Positions 1-12,100 of a DNA stretch of 64,000 bases are shown here, piece after piece (the first letter of the stretch is position 1; each line of letters opens with the position of its first letter). Location: the NCBI GenBank assembly GCA_016617855.1, contig JAECUM010001155.1:1-64000 (forward strand). Reading direction: 5' to 3'. The stretch comes from Megalonaias nervosa (Eukaryota > Mollusca > Bivalvia > Unionida > Unionidae). Position numbers and translations under genes: made by a program. Under the pieces are notes generated by a model, which saw only the letters and a program-made list of their open reading frames with translations, did not search any database and was not told the DNA's origin.

Positions 1-118
1 GCATGATGCCCCAGTGCTAGACATCACTATAAACTGCCACACTGCAGACATCGTAGTGATATGACTGAAAAATTGTTAAAGCTACGTTAAAAATCATAAT
101 CACATCACATCACATCAA
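1..118 (+). repeat. 3' part of a tRNA-derived SINE (cut by window edge)
   Basis: This segment matches the 3' half of the complete SINE at 16169-16493 almost base for base, starting at GCATGATGCCCCAGTGCTAG and running through the CTACGTTAAAAATC stretch to a short CACAT-repeat tail. Its tRNA-like head lies left of the window. The tail differs from the second copy (CACAT units rather than CA units), as expected for independent insertions of one family. Confidence 0.85.
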
Positions 119-511
119 TTTGCTTGGCAATTTTGTACGTAACTTGGCTTATGTAAGGTTGACAAATAGTCATCTGCCACTATCCAGAGCTAACAAACAT
201 GACCGCAAGATGGTGACTATATTAATTAAGCTCAGGGTGGCTCTGGTTTACTGCATAGTGTAAACGTGCAACTGCATAATGTGATGAAGCAACAGTGATG
301 AAGAGTTCATCATTGCAAACATAGTTTTGATAGCTGTAACACATTACCCATTGCTGTTGCCTTCCTTTTGTCCAAGCTCATAATTTCAACCCCATTATAT
401 GGAAGGAAGAAATGGCCTTCTTCACACAATATTCCTCAATCAGAGGAGAAATTGGATCCATAGTTTTCTGTTCTAGGAATATATGAGATCACCCAGTTCA
501 CCAGGCAGGAG
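119..511. other. Unassigned intronic sequence
   Basis: AT-rich sequence with no open frame, tRNA-like box or repeat that I recognise. It lies upstream of the first POLA2 exon seen here, so presumably within a POLA2 intron. Confidence 0.4.
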
Positions 512-840
512 TACTATCCCAATAGGACAGTCAATCTGATTAAAATCAAATCTCCACTGTCCTATGTGAAGATCTGACAGACTGCTTAGGGGGTCATGTT
601 CTGGTGACCCATGAATTAGTCAGTGGAAATTTAACTGTCAAAAATCTGAAAGTGAATCAAATTGTTCTACACACATTGATGCCCTTCAGCATAACTGCTT
701 GTTAATATATAAGACTTTATCTGATTGGCTGATTAAATTAGTGATTATGGTAATAATTTAGGTCTCCAGAACATGACCCTTAAGTGGTCTTCACACAGGA
801 CAGTGGAGATCTGATTTTAATCAAATTGGTGGGACAGTTT
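512..840. mobile_element. MITE-like element with long inverted ends
   Basis: Two arms of about 80 bp face each other. The left arm (about 512-610) carries GATTAAAATCAAATCTCCAC, CTGTCCTATGTGAAGA and GGGTCATGTTCTGG. The right arm (about 762-840) carries the reverse complements in mirror order. The centre (about 611-761) is AT-rich and non-coding. The outer ends read ACTATCCC and GGGACAGT. No clear target duplication is visible, so the superfamily is unknown. A non-autonomous DNA element is the simplest reading. Confidence 0.65.
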
Positions 841-1659
841 CATTCTGAGTCCTCAGTTCCAGGATGGTATGGGACCAGATAATACCCCATTAGACTTGCG
901 TAAGTCTATCATAGTAGGTGCTCCCCAATCTCAGGAGGTTTATGGGATCTGTCTCTTGCAAAAAGTCAAGGGACACAATGTTTCAGAGGAGTTTCCATAC
1001 TCTATCCAGTAAGGAAGATGGGGGGAAGGCAATTAAAATGAGAGACATCCGGTCACACCCCCCCGCAAAGGGAAAGCAGTGATATTACTCTTCATGGTCT
1101 GATGGAGACCCATTCATCATTGTAGTCTGACCAGGATCCATGTGCTGTGCTCCACTATCTGATCCCAGATCAACAGTCTTAGAATACTGGTCACCAGTTG
1201 ATGGGATATGGTCAAGACACCTGTCTACATTCTACCAATCATTCATATTAGGGATAGGGAGTCCATGTATGTTCATCTGACTAGGGTAGGGAATTGATTC
1301 GGCCACCTTCCTTTCCTATCTTTTCTTTCAGTCTCAATGGGATGTGGGGATCTTTCTTTCCATTAATGGCACATTTGATGCACATGCCGTGGCCTCAGAG
1401 CTGTTTAGATGTGGCAGGCCGTGGACCTGCATCTTCAGTTCATGTGGAGGCAAACAAGGAGGTAGAGCTGGTCCTTTACCAGACAACCAAGGAGGACAAG
1501 AAGCTTTCCAGTTCCCTGGAAAATTCAGCGAGTAATGGTGGCCTTGCCACTCCCCATGAGAAGTTTGATTGTTTACTTTAATACATGCATGCTGTAATGG
1601 AACTACCCCATGCTAGTGAGAGACAATACCAATAATAGCCAACAGACCTGTTGTGTGGA
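841..1659. other. Unassigned intronic sequence
   Basis: GC content is somewhat higher than in the flanks. An open frame of 95 codons (1294-1581) has no recognisable domain. It may be a decayed mobile-element piece, but I could not identify it. Confidence 0.35.
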
Positions 1660-2035
1660 TTAAGGAACTTGACCCAGGATAGGGGTAATGTTGAAAAGGG
1701 ACCTTACTCATGAATAGCGGTAGCATTGACAAAGGCCATACTACTTGTTGGTGGTGTTGAGAAGAACCTTAATTTTGGGTAGCAGTAATGTTGACCTTAC
1801 TCATAGACAACAATTTTGTTGCTAAGGGACTTTACCCCTATATATAGAGGTCATGCTCATAAAGGACCATACCCCTGGATAGTGATAGTGTTGATAAGAG
1901 ACCGTACTCTGGATAGCAGTAGTGTTTGTAAGGGATATTACTCTTGCATAGCAGTAGTGTTCATAAGGTGTCTTGCTGTTTGATAGTGCTCATCATCATA
2001 AGGAACCTTACACTTAAGGTGGCACTCAACAGTTT
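1660..2035 (+). repeat. Degenerate tandem repeat, about 40-45 bp units
   Basis: A diverged unit of the form TTGATAAGAGACC-TTACTC-TGGATAGCAGTAGTG recurs roughly every 40-45 bp across about 370 bp. One stray unit lies further on at about 2676-2740. No two units are identical, which suggests an old array. Confidence 0.6.
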
Positions 2036-3026
2036 CATATTTTGCATAGGGTTCAATTTTTAAAGAAAAGAATTTCACAGATTTTCCCCACTGTTGAAAT
2101 AAGACTTTGTATATCTTAGGTATTATTAAAAGAAGTTTTAATTCTCTTTATTTTAGTGTATGATTGATGGGTGTAATTTGGGTTATAGAGTATACAGCTT
2201 GGCTTTACTTCAGATGTGCACCTTTCAAAAACTGCTAGCTCTGCTTGGTAATTTTCACTTCTTTGACCTCAGCACTAAATTGTAAAAAGGGGAAAGGATC
2301 TGATAACTTTCTTTTCTTTTTATATATTTTGTAATTCATTTATTGCACATTCAGAAACTGGTATTGTCTCATCTGGCAAAATTCCTTTTCCCTGTATTAG
2401 TAACTGCTAAAGATAGTGTACTTTAAACAAATTCAGTTTGGTTTTTTGAGCACATGAGAGCAGCCATTTTGGTTAGCTGTGTGCTTAGGTCATATACAAT
2501 TTCCGCAAGTACAATATCCAAAGAAATTTCAGACACAGTACACAAAAGAAACATAGAGGTATATCAACGTTCTCTCCACTGTGCATTTTGCAAATGCAAA
2601 CAACTTCACCTTACACCTCATTCTCTCAGAATTTCATAATATCTGTAGAGCGCCCCTAAAATCAGTCATATTGATCAGGGATCTTGTATTTAAGTTGTGA
2701 TAAGTTTGATAAGAGACCTTGCTCTTCATTGGCAGTAGTGGGTCATTTACTGTAAACTTATATGCTTGCTTTTTATGAGAACTTTTAAGATGAATTTATT
2801 TGCATTTTGATTTTTTTTTGTTTGTTGAAGTTTTATTGGTTAGAGAGACAAGGTGTTAGACTTTTTGACATTAGGAGACTTTGACTTTTATTAGATGAGA
2901 ATGCAGTTAGGATAACAGTATCTGTTGTGAAGAAAATTTATTTTTCAAACATTTTGTTCCAAGGCTGCCCTTGGTGTACTATACACATAAGCAAGATGAA
3001 GTTGCAAAGAACTCTTTCTTTTACAG
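2036..3026. other. Unassigned sequence before the first visible POLA2 exon
   Basis: AT-rich intron-like sequence ending in the acceptor tract CTTTCTTTTACAG just before 3027. Apart from the stray tandem unit near 2676-2740, nothing is recognisable. Confidence 0.4.
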
Positions 3027-3151
3027 TCACCTCTAGGCTGTCCGTGTTGTTAGCTGCAGGACCTTTCACAACCTCAGATAGTCTGTCATATGAGCCCCTG
3101 TCCGATTTGATCAAATCCATTCAGCAGACTAGGCCTGATGTCTGTATATTG
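3027..3151 (+). CDS. POLA2: POLA2 exon a
   Basis: Begins after the acceptor TTTCTTTTACAG; a second possible acceptor CCTCTAG would start it at 3037. It ends at codon boundary CIL before donor GTATGT. It encodes LSVLLAAGPFTTSDSLSYEP and then a stretch ending TRPDVCIL. The GPFTTSD and RPDVCIL motifs are diagnostic of the B subunit. Confidence 0.93.
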
Positions 3152-6100
3152 GTATGTACACTGTCATTATTGGTATTTCCACTACACTGCCATGATAATA
3201 CAGCGCAGAATGTTAGGGCTTGCAGACAGTTATAATAAAAATGCATTGGCTCCCTGGACTTGCATACAGTTGTTCACAGTGATTATGCAGTACATACTCA
3301 AAGGGTGCCATATTTTCTGGATTCAGGCCAGGATAAGTAAAAGATTTCAGGCAAGTATAATTTTGTTGTCACTTGGCCAGGATCTATGAATATTGAGAAG
3401 AAATTGGCTTATCATGAAAAAGTCTTTACCAGGCAGTCTGAGAGAATGATTAAGGATATCACCATCCCTGTTACCATATATTACATCAAACTCTGTTTTA
3501 ACATATAATGAAAGAGATATCCGGTACAGATTTGCAATTTCTTTGCAGTTTATTATGATTTTATTTGAATATCGTTTTTTAGTTTGTTTACAACTTTTTA
3601 AGGGAAAGGGTACATTAAGTTGGGTCTAGTCTGTAATTTCTTCCATCTGTTATCACACTTTAACTTCTACACAACAAATCTCTTAATTATTATAGGTTTT
3701 AAACAATTTTGGTATGTAGCTAGATATTGATAAGAACATGGCTCAGACCTGCCAACCCTTACAATTTTGCTGTATGTCTTAGGAAAGTAAGCTTTAAAAT
3801 ATGGACCTAATGAATAGAAGCAAAAACTATGGAAATATTATTGTTGCAACAAATCCAGATAATTGGTTCATCCTTGTTTGATTTGGATCCAGGTTTAATA
3901 TTAGAATTAATGGAGTAAGGGAACCAGATTAACATTACAGCAGTACCTCAGATGCTTTAAACTGCACATATTTTTTCATGCAAAGCATCTGCATGATCAA
4001 ACTGTTGATTATAGAATTTTTAAAAATGGCATCCAGCAAGCGATGCATTTTGAAGACGAAACCGAAATTAAGCTTCTTAAAAAGTGTTAATAATCAACAC
4101 AGAAGAATAAAAAGGAATATTCAGATTCTTGTGAATAAAAGCAGGAAAGGACACAATTACGTTTATTGGACATCGCATGTCAGTTTGAGTATGTCTTGTG
4201 GCAGGAGATATGATTGCTGTTGTCATGTGAAATGGAAAAAAATTGCATGCATTAAATCAAGTTGAGAGATAGCAACGAGCTGCATAGGGTTTGGAACTGA
4301 AGTTTGTTCAACTGTACTAGTGGTAAATAAGGTCTATATGTACTTTACAAACTTTTCAGTTGAATATACTGTTTACCGTCACTGCATGTTTCAAATACCG
4401 ATACCGAACTTAAATCTTTTTTCCAGCTTTACAGTAACAGTTTATGATATTTTGTTACACCTTACTGAAAACTGGTCAAACTTGGAGAACAAAATACAAC
4501 TGCCTTACTGAGACGGTTTCGTCAGGGTTGGCAGGTCTGCGTGGCTACATTGAATTTTCAGCATCTTGTATTGTCATTTAGTGGAGTTGTAGCCCTGGAT
4601 TGTCCAACCCATTTTGTTTGCATAACTCCTTTATTATTGCATTTCATTTAAATTTGTTGTTCAGTTTAGTATTAATAAGACCATCGCTGAGTTCATTGTT
4701 CAGCAATTTACATGACTGTGTAACAGAGTTATGGATGGTGAATGTTTGACCCGCCCACCTTCATTACACAATCACTCCTTAATTATTGGTATTCAGCTTG
4801 ATATAGATGGGACCTTGGCTGAGTTTGATTGTCAGCATTTTGAATCATTGTTTAGCAGAATTTGAACTCTCAATAATGTCAGCTGTAAGAAAAATACTTA
4901 TTATAGTTCTATTTCTTCTCCCATGTATCCTGTTTTATTAGCTCTTCTCGTTATAGACCAAAAGAGTTTATGGTCTGGTCTATTGTCTGGCATTTAGCAC
5001 AAGTTTATTGTCACTACTTCTTGTAAACTACTTGGTGATGTTCCATGAAACTTTACACTCACATTCATCCTAAGGCTTAGTTGGTCTTAAATAAAATTGT
5101 TGCCACTCAGAGATCCAATATGGCCACCACAGTGGTTATCTTGAACAAACTTGGAACACTTCTTGTTATGAGTGATTGGTCATATCAACATGTGGTTTTC
5201 AGTAAAAGATGTCTGGTTGGTTGTAAATGAAAATGGTGTTGCTCTGACATCTAGCCTGGCCACCATGGTAACTGTCTTGAAATCCTTACCATTGCGACTC
5301 CTGAACAGAAAATCATATCAGCATTGGGATTTCACCAGAAGACATTTTATGATATCTTGTTGGTCCTAAATGAAAATGGTGCTGATTCGATATAGCCACC
5401 ACAGTGACCATCTTGAAAATCTTATTATCACTCAAGAATATCAGAAATGGTTTCAGCACACAAGGTAGTTAATAGATCAAATGACCTTATCTTATTCCCG
5501 GAAATTCTTTTCAGCCAGACTGTTCTCAGTCCATTTGAGGGACTCTTGATGCTACTGATGCATAGAAGAATAACTTCACTATTCTATAGGATTAATTTTT
5601 GGCATATACACCTACATATTGTACAACAAATAATGACTTACTTTTTCCAGTATCCCAAGCTGTGACTTCTGCAATTACGGAAACTAGTGTTAAGTCATGG
5701 AAACTCCATTGCCAGTAGTTACTTTTATTTTTTTTTAAAATTATAGAAGCAATTAATTTTCATAATATAGAGGTGACACAGAATCAGTTCCTTTATTTTG
5801 GATTTTAAAAAGCAGTATGGGAAATTGATTGCAGTCTTAGGTTCGACATTGTCCTTGTCCTATATGCCAGAGGCTTCATGAACACATCTCCTCACTTAGC
5901 ACTTAAAAAAAAAGTATAATAAAAAAAGTATAATACAGGCTGGGTTACATACTTGTCAGTGAACTGTCTCAACATGCATTGTTTTCTTTTGTGAAATTTT
6001 ATTAGTTACATAAATATACATTTGGTCACAACCTGTCCTGTTTGTGACTTAATGAAAAAAAAATGTCAATAAACTTCCATTATGAACTGCAGTTAATTTA

Positions 6101-9100
6101 TAGTATTTTATTTCTGCATGTCTTTGGATGGCAAAAAATAATTACTTTCTTCTTTATCAGAAAACATCCTAAAATAGTACATTCAGTAACTCTATACATA
6201 CAAATGACAAGTTACTTGTGCATTTTAAATAAATTATTAAAACTTGAGAGAACCACTTTCAACTATGCCCGGTCTCGACAAATTCGCTGGTCATGCCAAG
6301 CCCTAGGAGGTCTTTACTTACTCACTCACTTTCTCTATCTTTCTCCTTGCATCTCTCTTGATACCACCTTTGCCCCTACTATCTACCCCTTTATTGTTCC
6401 TTTCTCCTACTCTCATAAGATTTTCTAGGAGGCGGTGGCTTAACGGGCCAATCAGGAGGTATCTTTACTTGCCGAGTATACCACCTATGTATCCCTGGCA
6501 CTTAAAAAGTCTTGTTGGACTCTGGGGCGGGTGGGTGAACATGGGTGATGAATATAAAACAAAACAATGGAAAACAAAATCAAAAATCAACAGAAATGTT
6601 GTAAACCTTTAACAGACTCAGATGACGAACCATGTGGCCCCACACTTCATGGTTATTCAGTCAAATGATCCAACAAAACCAATTGCTTCGCTGTCACCAT
6701 TTATAGTCGAAAAAACTATACTTGGCCTAGTTGGTACACCAAAAGTGTGAAGAAGGTGAAATCAGGTAGCTTGCTCGTTGAATGTGAGCGCAAGATGCAG
6801 ACTGAGAATATCAAGAAAATTCAGACTTTCTATGATATTCCAGTTACTACTTTTGCTCATTCAATACTCAACTTGTCCAAAGGTATCATTCACTGCCGAG
6901 ACCTCACAGGCGTCAGTGACACTGAAATCGTCGAGGGAATGAGGAATCAAGGTGTTACTGCAATTCGTCGAATTCGTATTAAACGCAGCACACAACTGCA
7001 AGACACAAACACCATCATACTAACCTTTAACACACCAACACTAGCCAAGGTAGTAAAAGTTGGCTTTTTGCAAGTTAAAGTTGAAGCATATATTCCAAAC
7101 CCTCTACATTGTTTTAAGTGTCAGAAGTACGGTCACCACGAAGAGAGATGCTCCAGAAGCCCTGTGTGTGGCCAATGCAGTGAAACCAGTCATCGAGAAG
7201 CAGACTGCAGCGCAAACCCTCATTGTGCAAATTGTGGCAAAGGTCACCATGCCAATTCTAAAGATTGCTAGAGCTGGAAACTAGAGAAGGAGATCCAGAG
7301 GGTAAAATATATGTCAAACATTTCCTTCCCAGAGGCCAGAAAGATGGTCGAATCTCAAACCCATCTACATGGCCCAACCCTCTTAACTGTTGTAAAAACC
7401 AGTCCAAAGACAACCAAGGATGGACAGACTGAAACTGATCTACCCGATACAACATCAACTACTAACATTCCACACTACAAGGCACAAAGAAATACAATCT
7501 CCATGCAGACAACTTTCAACAACACCCCCCCCCCCATTACCTAAATCTCCAATAAAGAAAAACAAAGGCAACAAAAGGGGTCTAATGACCTCAGTAAGCT
7601 AAACAATAGGTTTGGCGATTTTGAGGACATGGATGCAGAAGAAACTGCTCCATGTTCTCAAGGTGGCTTCAAACCTGCAACTAAAAAATTTAACCCGATA
7701 CTTCCTCCAGAAAAATAACCACATGGAGTGCCCCCGCAAAAGGTCTAACCTAGCTACATAATCTCTAACTTAAACTTATAATGAAGAACAGGATCATACA
7801 ATGGAACTGTCGAGGGCTTAAAACCCATTACAATGATATTTCTGCTCCTAAATGAACATGATCTTGCAATACTATGCCTGCAGGAAACATCCTTGAAAGA
7901 TATGGACAACATCACACTTAAAAACTACTCCCTTTTTAACACCTACTCCAAAACTGGTGACAGGGCCTCAGGAGGAGTTTCCATACAATAGGGCTTCTCA
8001 AAGCGTCATTTCCTTAAAACAAATTTACAAGCCATTGCTGTAAGTGTCACACTTGATTAAGTGATTTTCTTTTGTTATATTTATATACCACCAACCGAAT
8101 ACCAAATGACTTAAACAAACTTATTCAACAACTGCCTGCTCCATTTGTTCAACTTGGGGATTTTAATGCCCATAGCATTTTATGGGGATCAAGCTAAATT
8201 AGCGTCAGAGGCAAAAAGGTTGAAGATTTCATTTCTAGACACGACACCAAATCACCGACATATTTACACCCAGGAATGGTTACATACAGGTGTATCGATT
8301 TGACAATTTGTTCTCCTTTGCTGCTTTTGGATTATAATTGGAAGGTCGCTGATGACCTTCACATCAGTGATCACTTTCCAATCTCCCTTGAAAATATTCA
8401 CTCTACAATTGATGATGCAATTCCACAATGGAACTTAAAGAAGGCCAACTGGGTCAAGTTTGAAACACTTTGTACAACTAGGTTTAACAGGGATACTGTT
8501 CTAAACGACAATGACCCTATTTGATATTTTACCACAGTCTTAATTGAGATTGCAGAAGAATCCATTCCTAAGTCCTCACCGAACTGTAAAAGAACCCAAA
8601 AACCGTTGTTCACCAAAGAATGTAAAGAAGCCATAAGACAACGCCGAGAAGCACTGAAAAAATTTAATAATCATCCAATGCCCGAAAATTTAACTAAGTA
8701 CCGTATTGTTCAGGTCAAAGCTCACCGCATGATTAAAGAAAGTAAAAAAGCATCGTGGAAAAAATATGTTTCAACTTTAAATTCTCGTTCCTCTATAAAG
8801 AAAGTTTAGGACACAATCTGCAAAATAGATGGAAAGGGAAAACACAATTCTTTCCGACATCTAAATATTAACAATTTCAATTCCAAACATGACATAGTTA
8901 ATACACTTGCTGATAGTTTCTCTAAAAATTCTTCATCATCTAATTATTCAGAAGCTTTCCGAAGATTAAAATCTCAGAAAGAAAAGACATGGTTGAAATT
9001 CACGTTGAATAACTCAGAAAGTTATAATCAACCGTTTTCACTGTTGGAGCTTATGGAATCTTTGAATAAGGCCCGTGATACATCCGCTGGGCCTGACGAT

Positions 9101-12100
9101 ATACATTACCAGTTTTTGAAACACCTTTCAGAACCATCATTAACAGTTCTTCTGGAAATCTTTATGATTTATGGATTACTACTAATGTACGAAATATTTG
9201 GAAAGAAGCAACAGTAATACCAGTCTCAAACCAGGTAAAGATAGCACAGATCCTACCAACTATCGACCCATTGCACTGATGAACTGAGTGTGCAGAACAA
9301 TCGAATGAATGATCAATTCTCGTCTTGTATGGTACTTGGAAACCAACAATTTAATATCTCATTTCCAAAGTGGCTTTCGTTATGGCCGTAGCACCAATGA
9401 TCATCTGGTTAGACTGGAAACATTTATTTGCGACGCATTTATCAAGAAGGAACATTTAGTAGCGATTTTCTTTGATTTAGAAAAGGCCTATGACACGACA
9501 TGGAAGTACGGGATACTAAATGACCTGCACGATTTAGGTCTAAAAGGCCATCTGCCCTCTTTCATATCAAATTTTCTCTCAGACAGAGAATTCAAGGTAC
9601 AAGTGGGCTCCACCCTTACTGATAAGCACGAACAAGAGATGGGTGTGCCCAAGGGCAGTATTTTTTATCTAGGATGCTTTTCAACATCAAAATCAATAGC
9701 ATCACCAAGTGTTTGGCTCCTGGTGTGGATTGCTCCTTATATGGTGATGATTTTCTAATAAGTTATCGATCAAAGCACATGCATACAATTGAGAGACACC
9801 TACAGCAAAATATCAACAAGATTCAGAATTGCGCCAATACTAACGGTTTCAAATTTTTGAAATCAAAAACGGTATGTATGCATTTCTGTCAGTTACGAAG
9901 ATGTCATGATGAACCTAAACTCACGCTTGATGGAACACCTATTCCAGTTGTTGACGAAACAAAGTTTTTACGTATTCTACAGAAAACTGACTTTTATTCC
10001 GCGCCTAAAGAACTTGAAAGCTAAATGCTTGAAATCTCTAGATCTGCTTAAAGTAGTAGCACACACTGACTGGGGTGCTGATAGAAAAGTCATCCTCAAT
10101 TTATATAGAACCTTTATTCGCTCCAAACTGGACTATGGTTGCATTGTTTATGGTTCAGCTAGGAAGTCCTATTTGAAGATGCTTGACCTTATTCATCATC
10201 AAGGAATAAGACTCGCTCTAGGAGTATTAAGACATCCCCGTGTGAAAGCCTTCTCATTGAAGTGAACAAACCACCTTTATTACATCGTAGGGAAATGCTT
10301 TCCACACAGTATGCTCTCAAATTAAGATTAAACCCTCTGAACCCTGTTTTTTTGGCTGTTTTTTCAACCCAAATACAAAACCTTATCCAAAAATAAACCA
10401 AACACCACACCTACCTTTGGCATTAGAATATCAACCAGCCTTGGCAGTACCTCCCTGGCTACTTAAACAACCAAAAGTACTTTTTACGTTACACGATGGA
10501 AAAAAATCAGAGACAAACCCTTCTATCTTCCACAACACTTATCATGAACTCCTCACCCAATCTGAAAACTACAGAAGAATTTATACTGATGGATCAAAGG
10601 ATGAGGAAAAGGCTGCTGCAGCATTCGTTAGTGGAAAACACACAACAAAAGTTCGCTTACCAAATGGTACATCAATTTTTTCAGCCGAAATCAGAGCAAT
10701 AGACCTTGCTCTGCAATATATAGAAAATAAACGTATTTTAAACAGCACTATCTTCTCAGATTTGCTATCAGTACTTCAGTCACTACACAATAGAAAACTG
10801 GAGAACCCATTATTAACCAATATTCTCGTCAAAAATACTAAGCTGAGTACCTCCCACAATATAGTATACTGTTGGTTACTGAGCCATATTGGCATTAAAG
10901 GTAAAGAAAAAGCAGATCACGCTGCTAAAATGGCCCTATCCCTAGAACCATCTGATTTTAAAATACCGTATACTGATTTTAAACCTAGTATCAAAGAATC
11001 TTTACGTCAGAAATGGCAGGCATCATGGAATGATGAAGTGAACAACAAACTTCATGCAATCAAACCAACCCTAGGAGAATGGACTCCTTCCTACAGAACC
11101 ATCTGTAGGGAGGAGGTAGTCATTGCAAGAGTTAGAGTTGGTCATACTTATATAACCCACTCCCACATACTAAAAGGAGAAGACTCACCAGAGTGCATTT
11201 CTTGCAATGAACCATTCACTTTTAAGCACTTTATGATGGAGTGTTTCGACCTCCAACCTGTGCACGATTAGTATTACAATGTGCATGACATCAAGGAACT
11301 CTTTGATGCAATAAATGTGAATTGTATTATAGAATTTCTGAAAGAAGTAAACATTTATTATAAGCTATAACTTTTATGCTATCACCTTGAGCAGTTTTAT
11401 GTAATGTGTATACGGTCCCTTATTTTCAATAACTTTTCATCTGTCTTCATTAACATACACCATTTACATTGCCCATTGATTGGGAAGCTTTATTTATTTA
11501 TTACTGTTACCATCTTATCGTTTTACCTTCAACTCTTTGGTTTTATATTGCTGGTAGATACGAAACCTTTTACCACTTTTAAATGATCCTAGATATAACC
11601 TTTTGTATGGCGCTAAATAGCCTGACAGTTCTGATGCGCTGTAAAAATACAATCAACCAACCTTTACACATACATCGAATTATCCTTCATCAAAAACACT
11701 CTACAAAATCTAGGGTTGATACTACTTACAGAAAACTACCAGCTTCTCATAGTATTTGCATACAAGAAACCCAGTCAGTTGGAATACATTTTTCCCGTCC
11801 TCTTTGAAAAAGGAATAAAGCAGTTGTGCGCAATATTTGAAAATTACATTAATCTTGGGGATGTCATATGTGCCAAATATTTCCTAATGATGCTCATGTG
11901 TGTCTTACTTTATGTATATCTGAAAATTACATTAATCTTGGGGATGTCATATATGCCAAATATTTCCTAATGATGCTCTTATTCTTTAAATATTATTAGG
12001 ATAAAGTTAAATAAGCACCAAAAACAACCATATTTGTCATTAATTGATTATTCCTTGATGTTCATAGACTTATCAATAGAGTATTCCTTTACCGATGTGT

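Larger units (their letters stand above)
6268..11662 (+). mobile_element. Nearly full-length, inactive non-LTR retrotransposon (I/Nimb-like)
   Basis: The order is a pyrimidine-rich leader (about 6268-6540), ORF1 with three zinc knuckles, ORF2 with AP-endonuclease, reverse transcriptase and a C-terminal RNase H, then a 3' UTR. The element ends in GATGCGCTGTAAAAATACAAT and an AATCAACC-type tail near 11662. RNase H after the RT is typical of the I group (I, Nimb, Ingi, R1) rather than of CR1 or RTE. Many stops and frameshifts show it is dead. The 5' edge is approximate and no target duplication could be found. It lies in a POLA2 intron in the same orientation as the gene. Confidence 0.9.
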
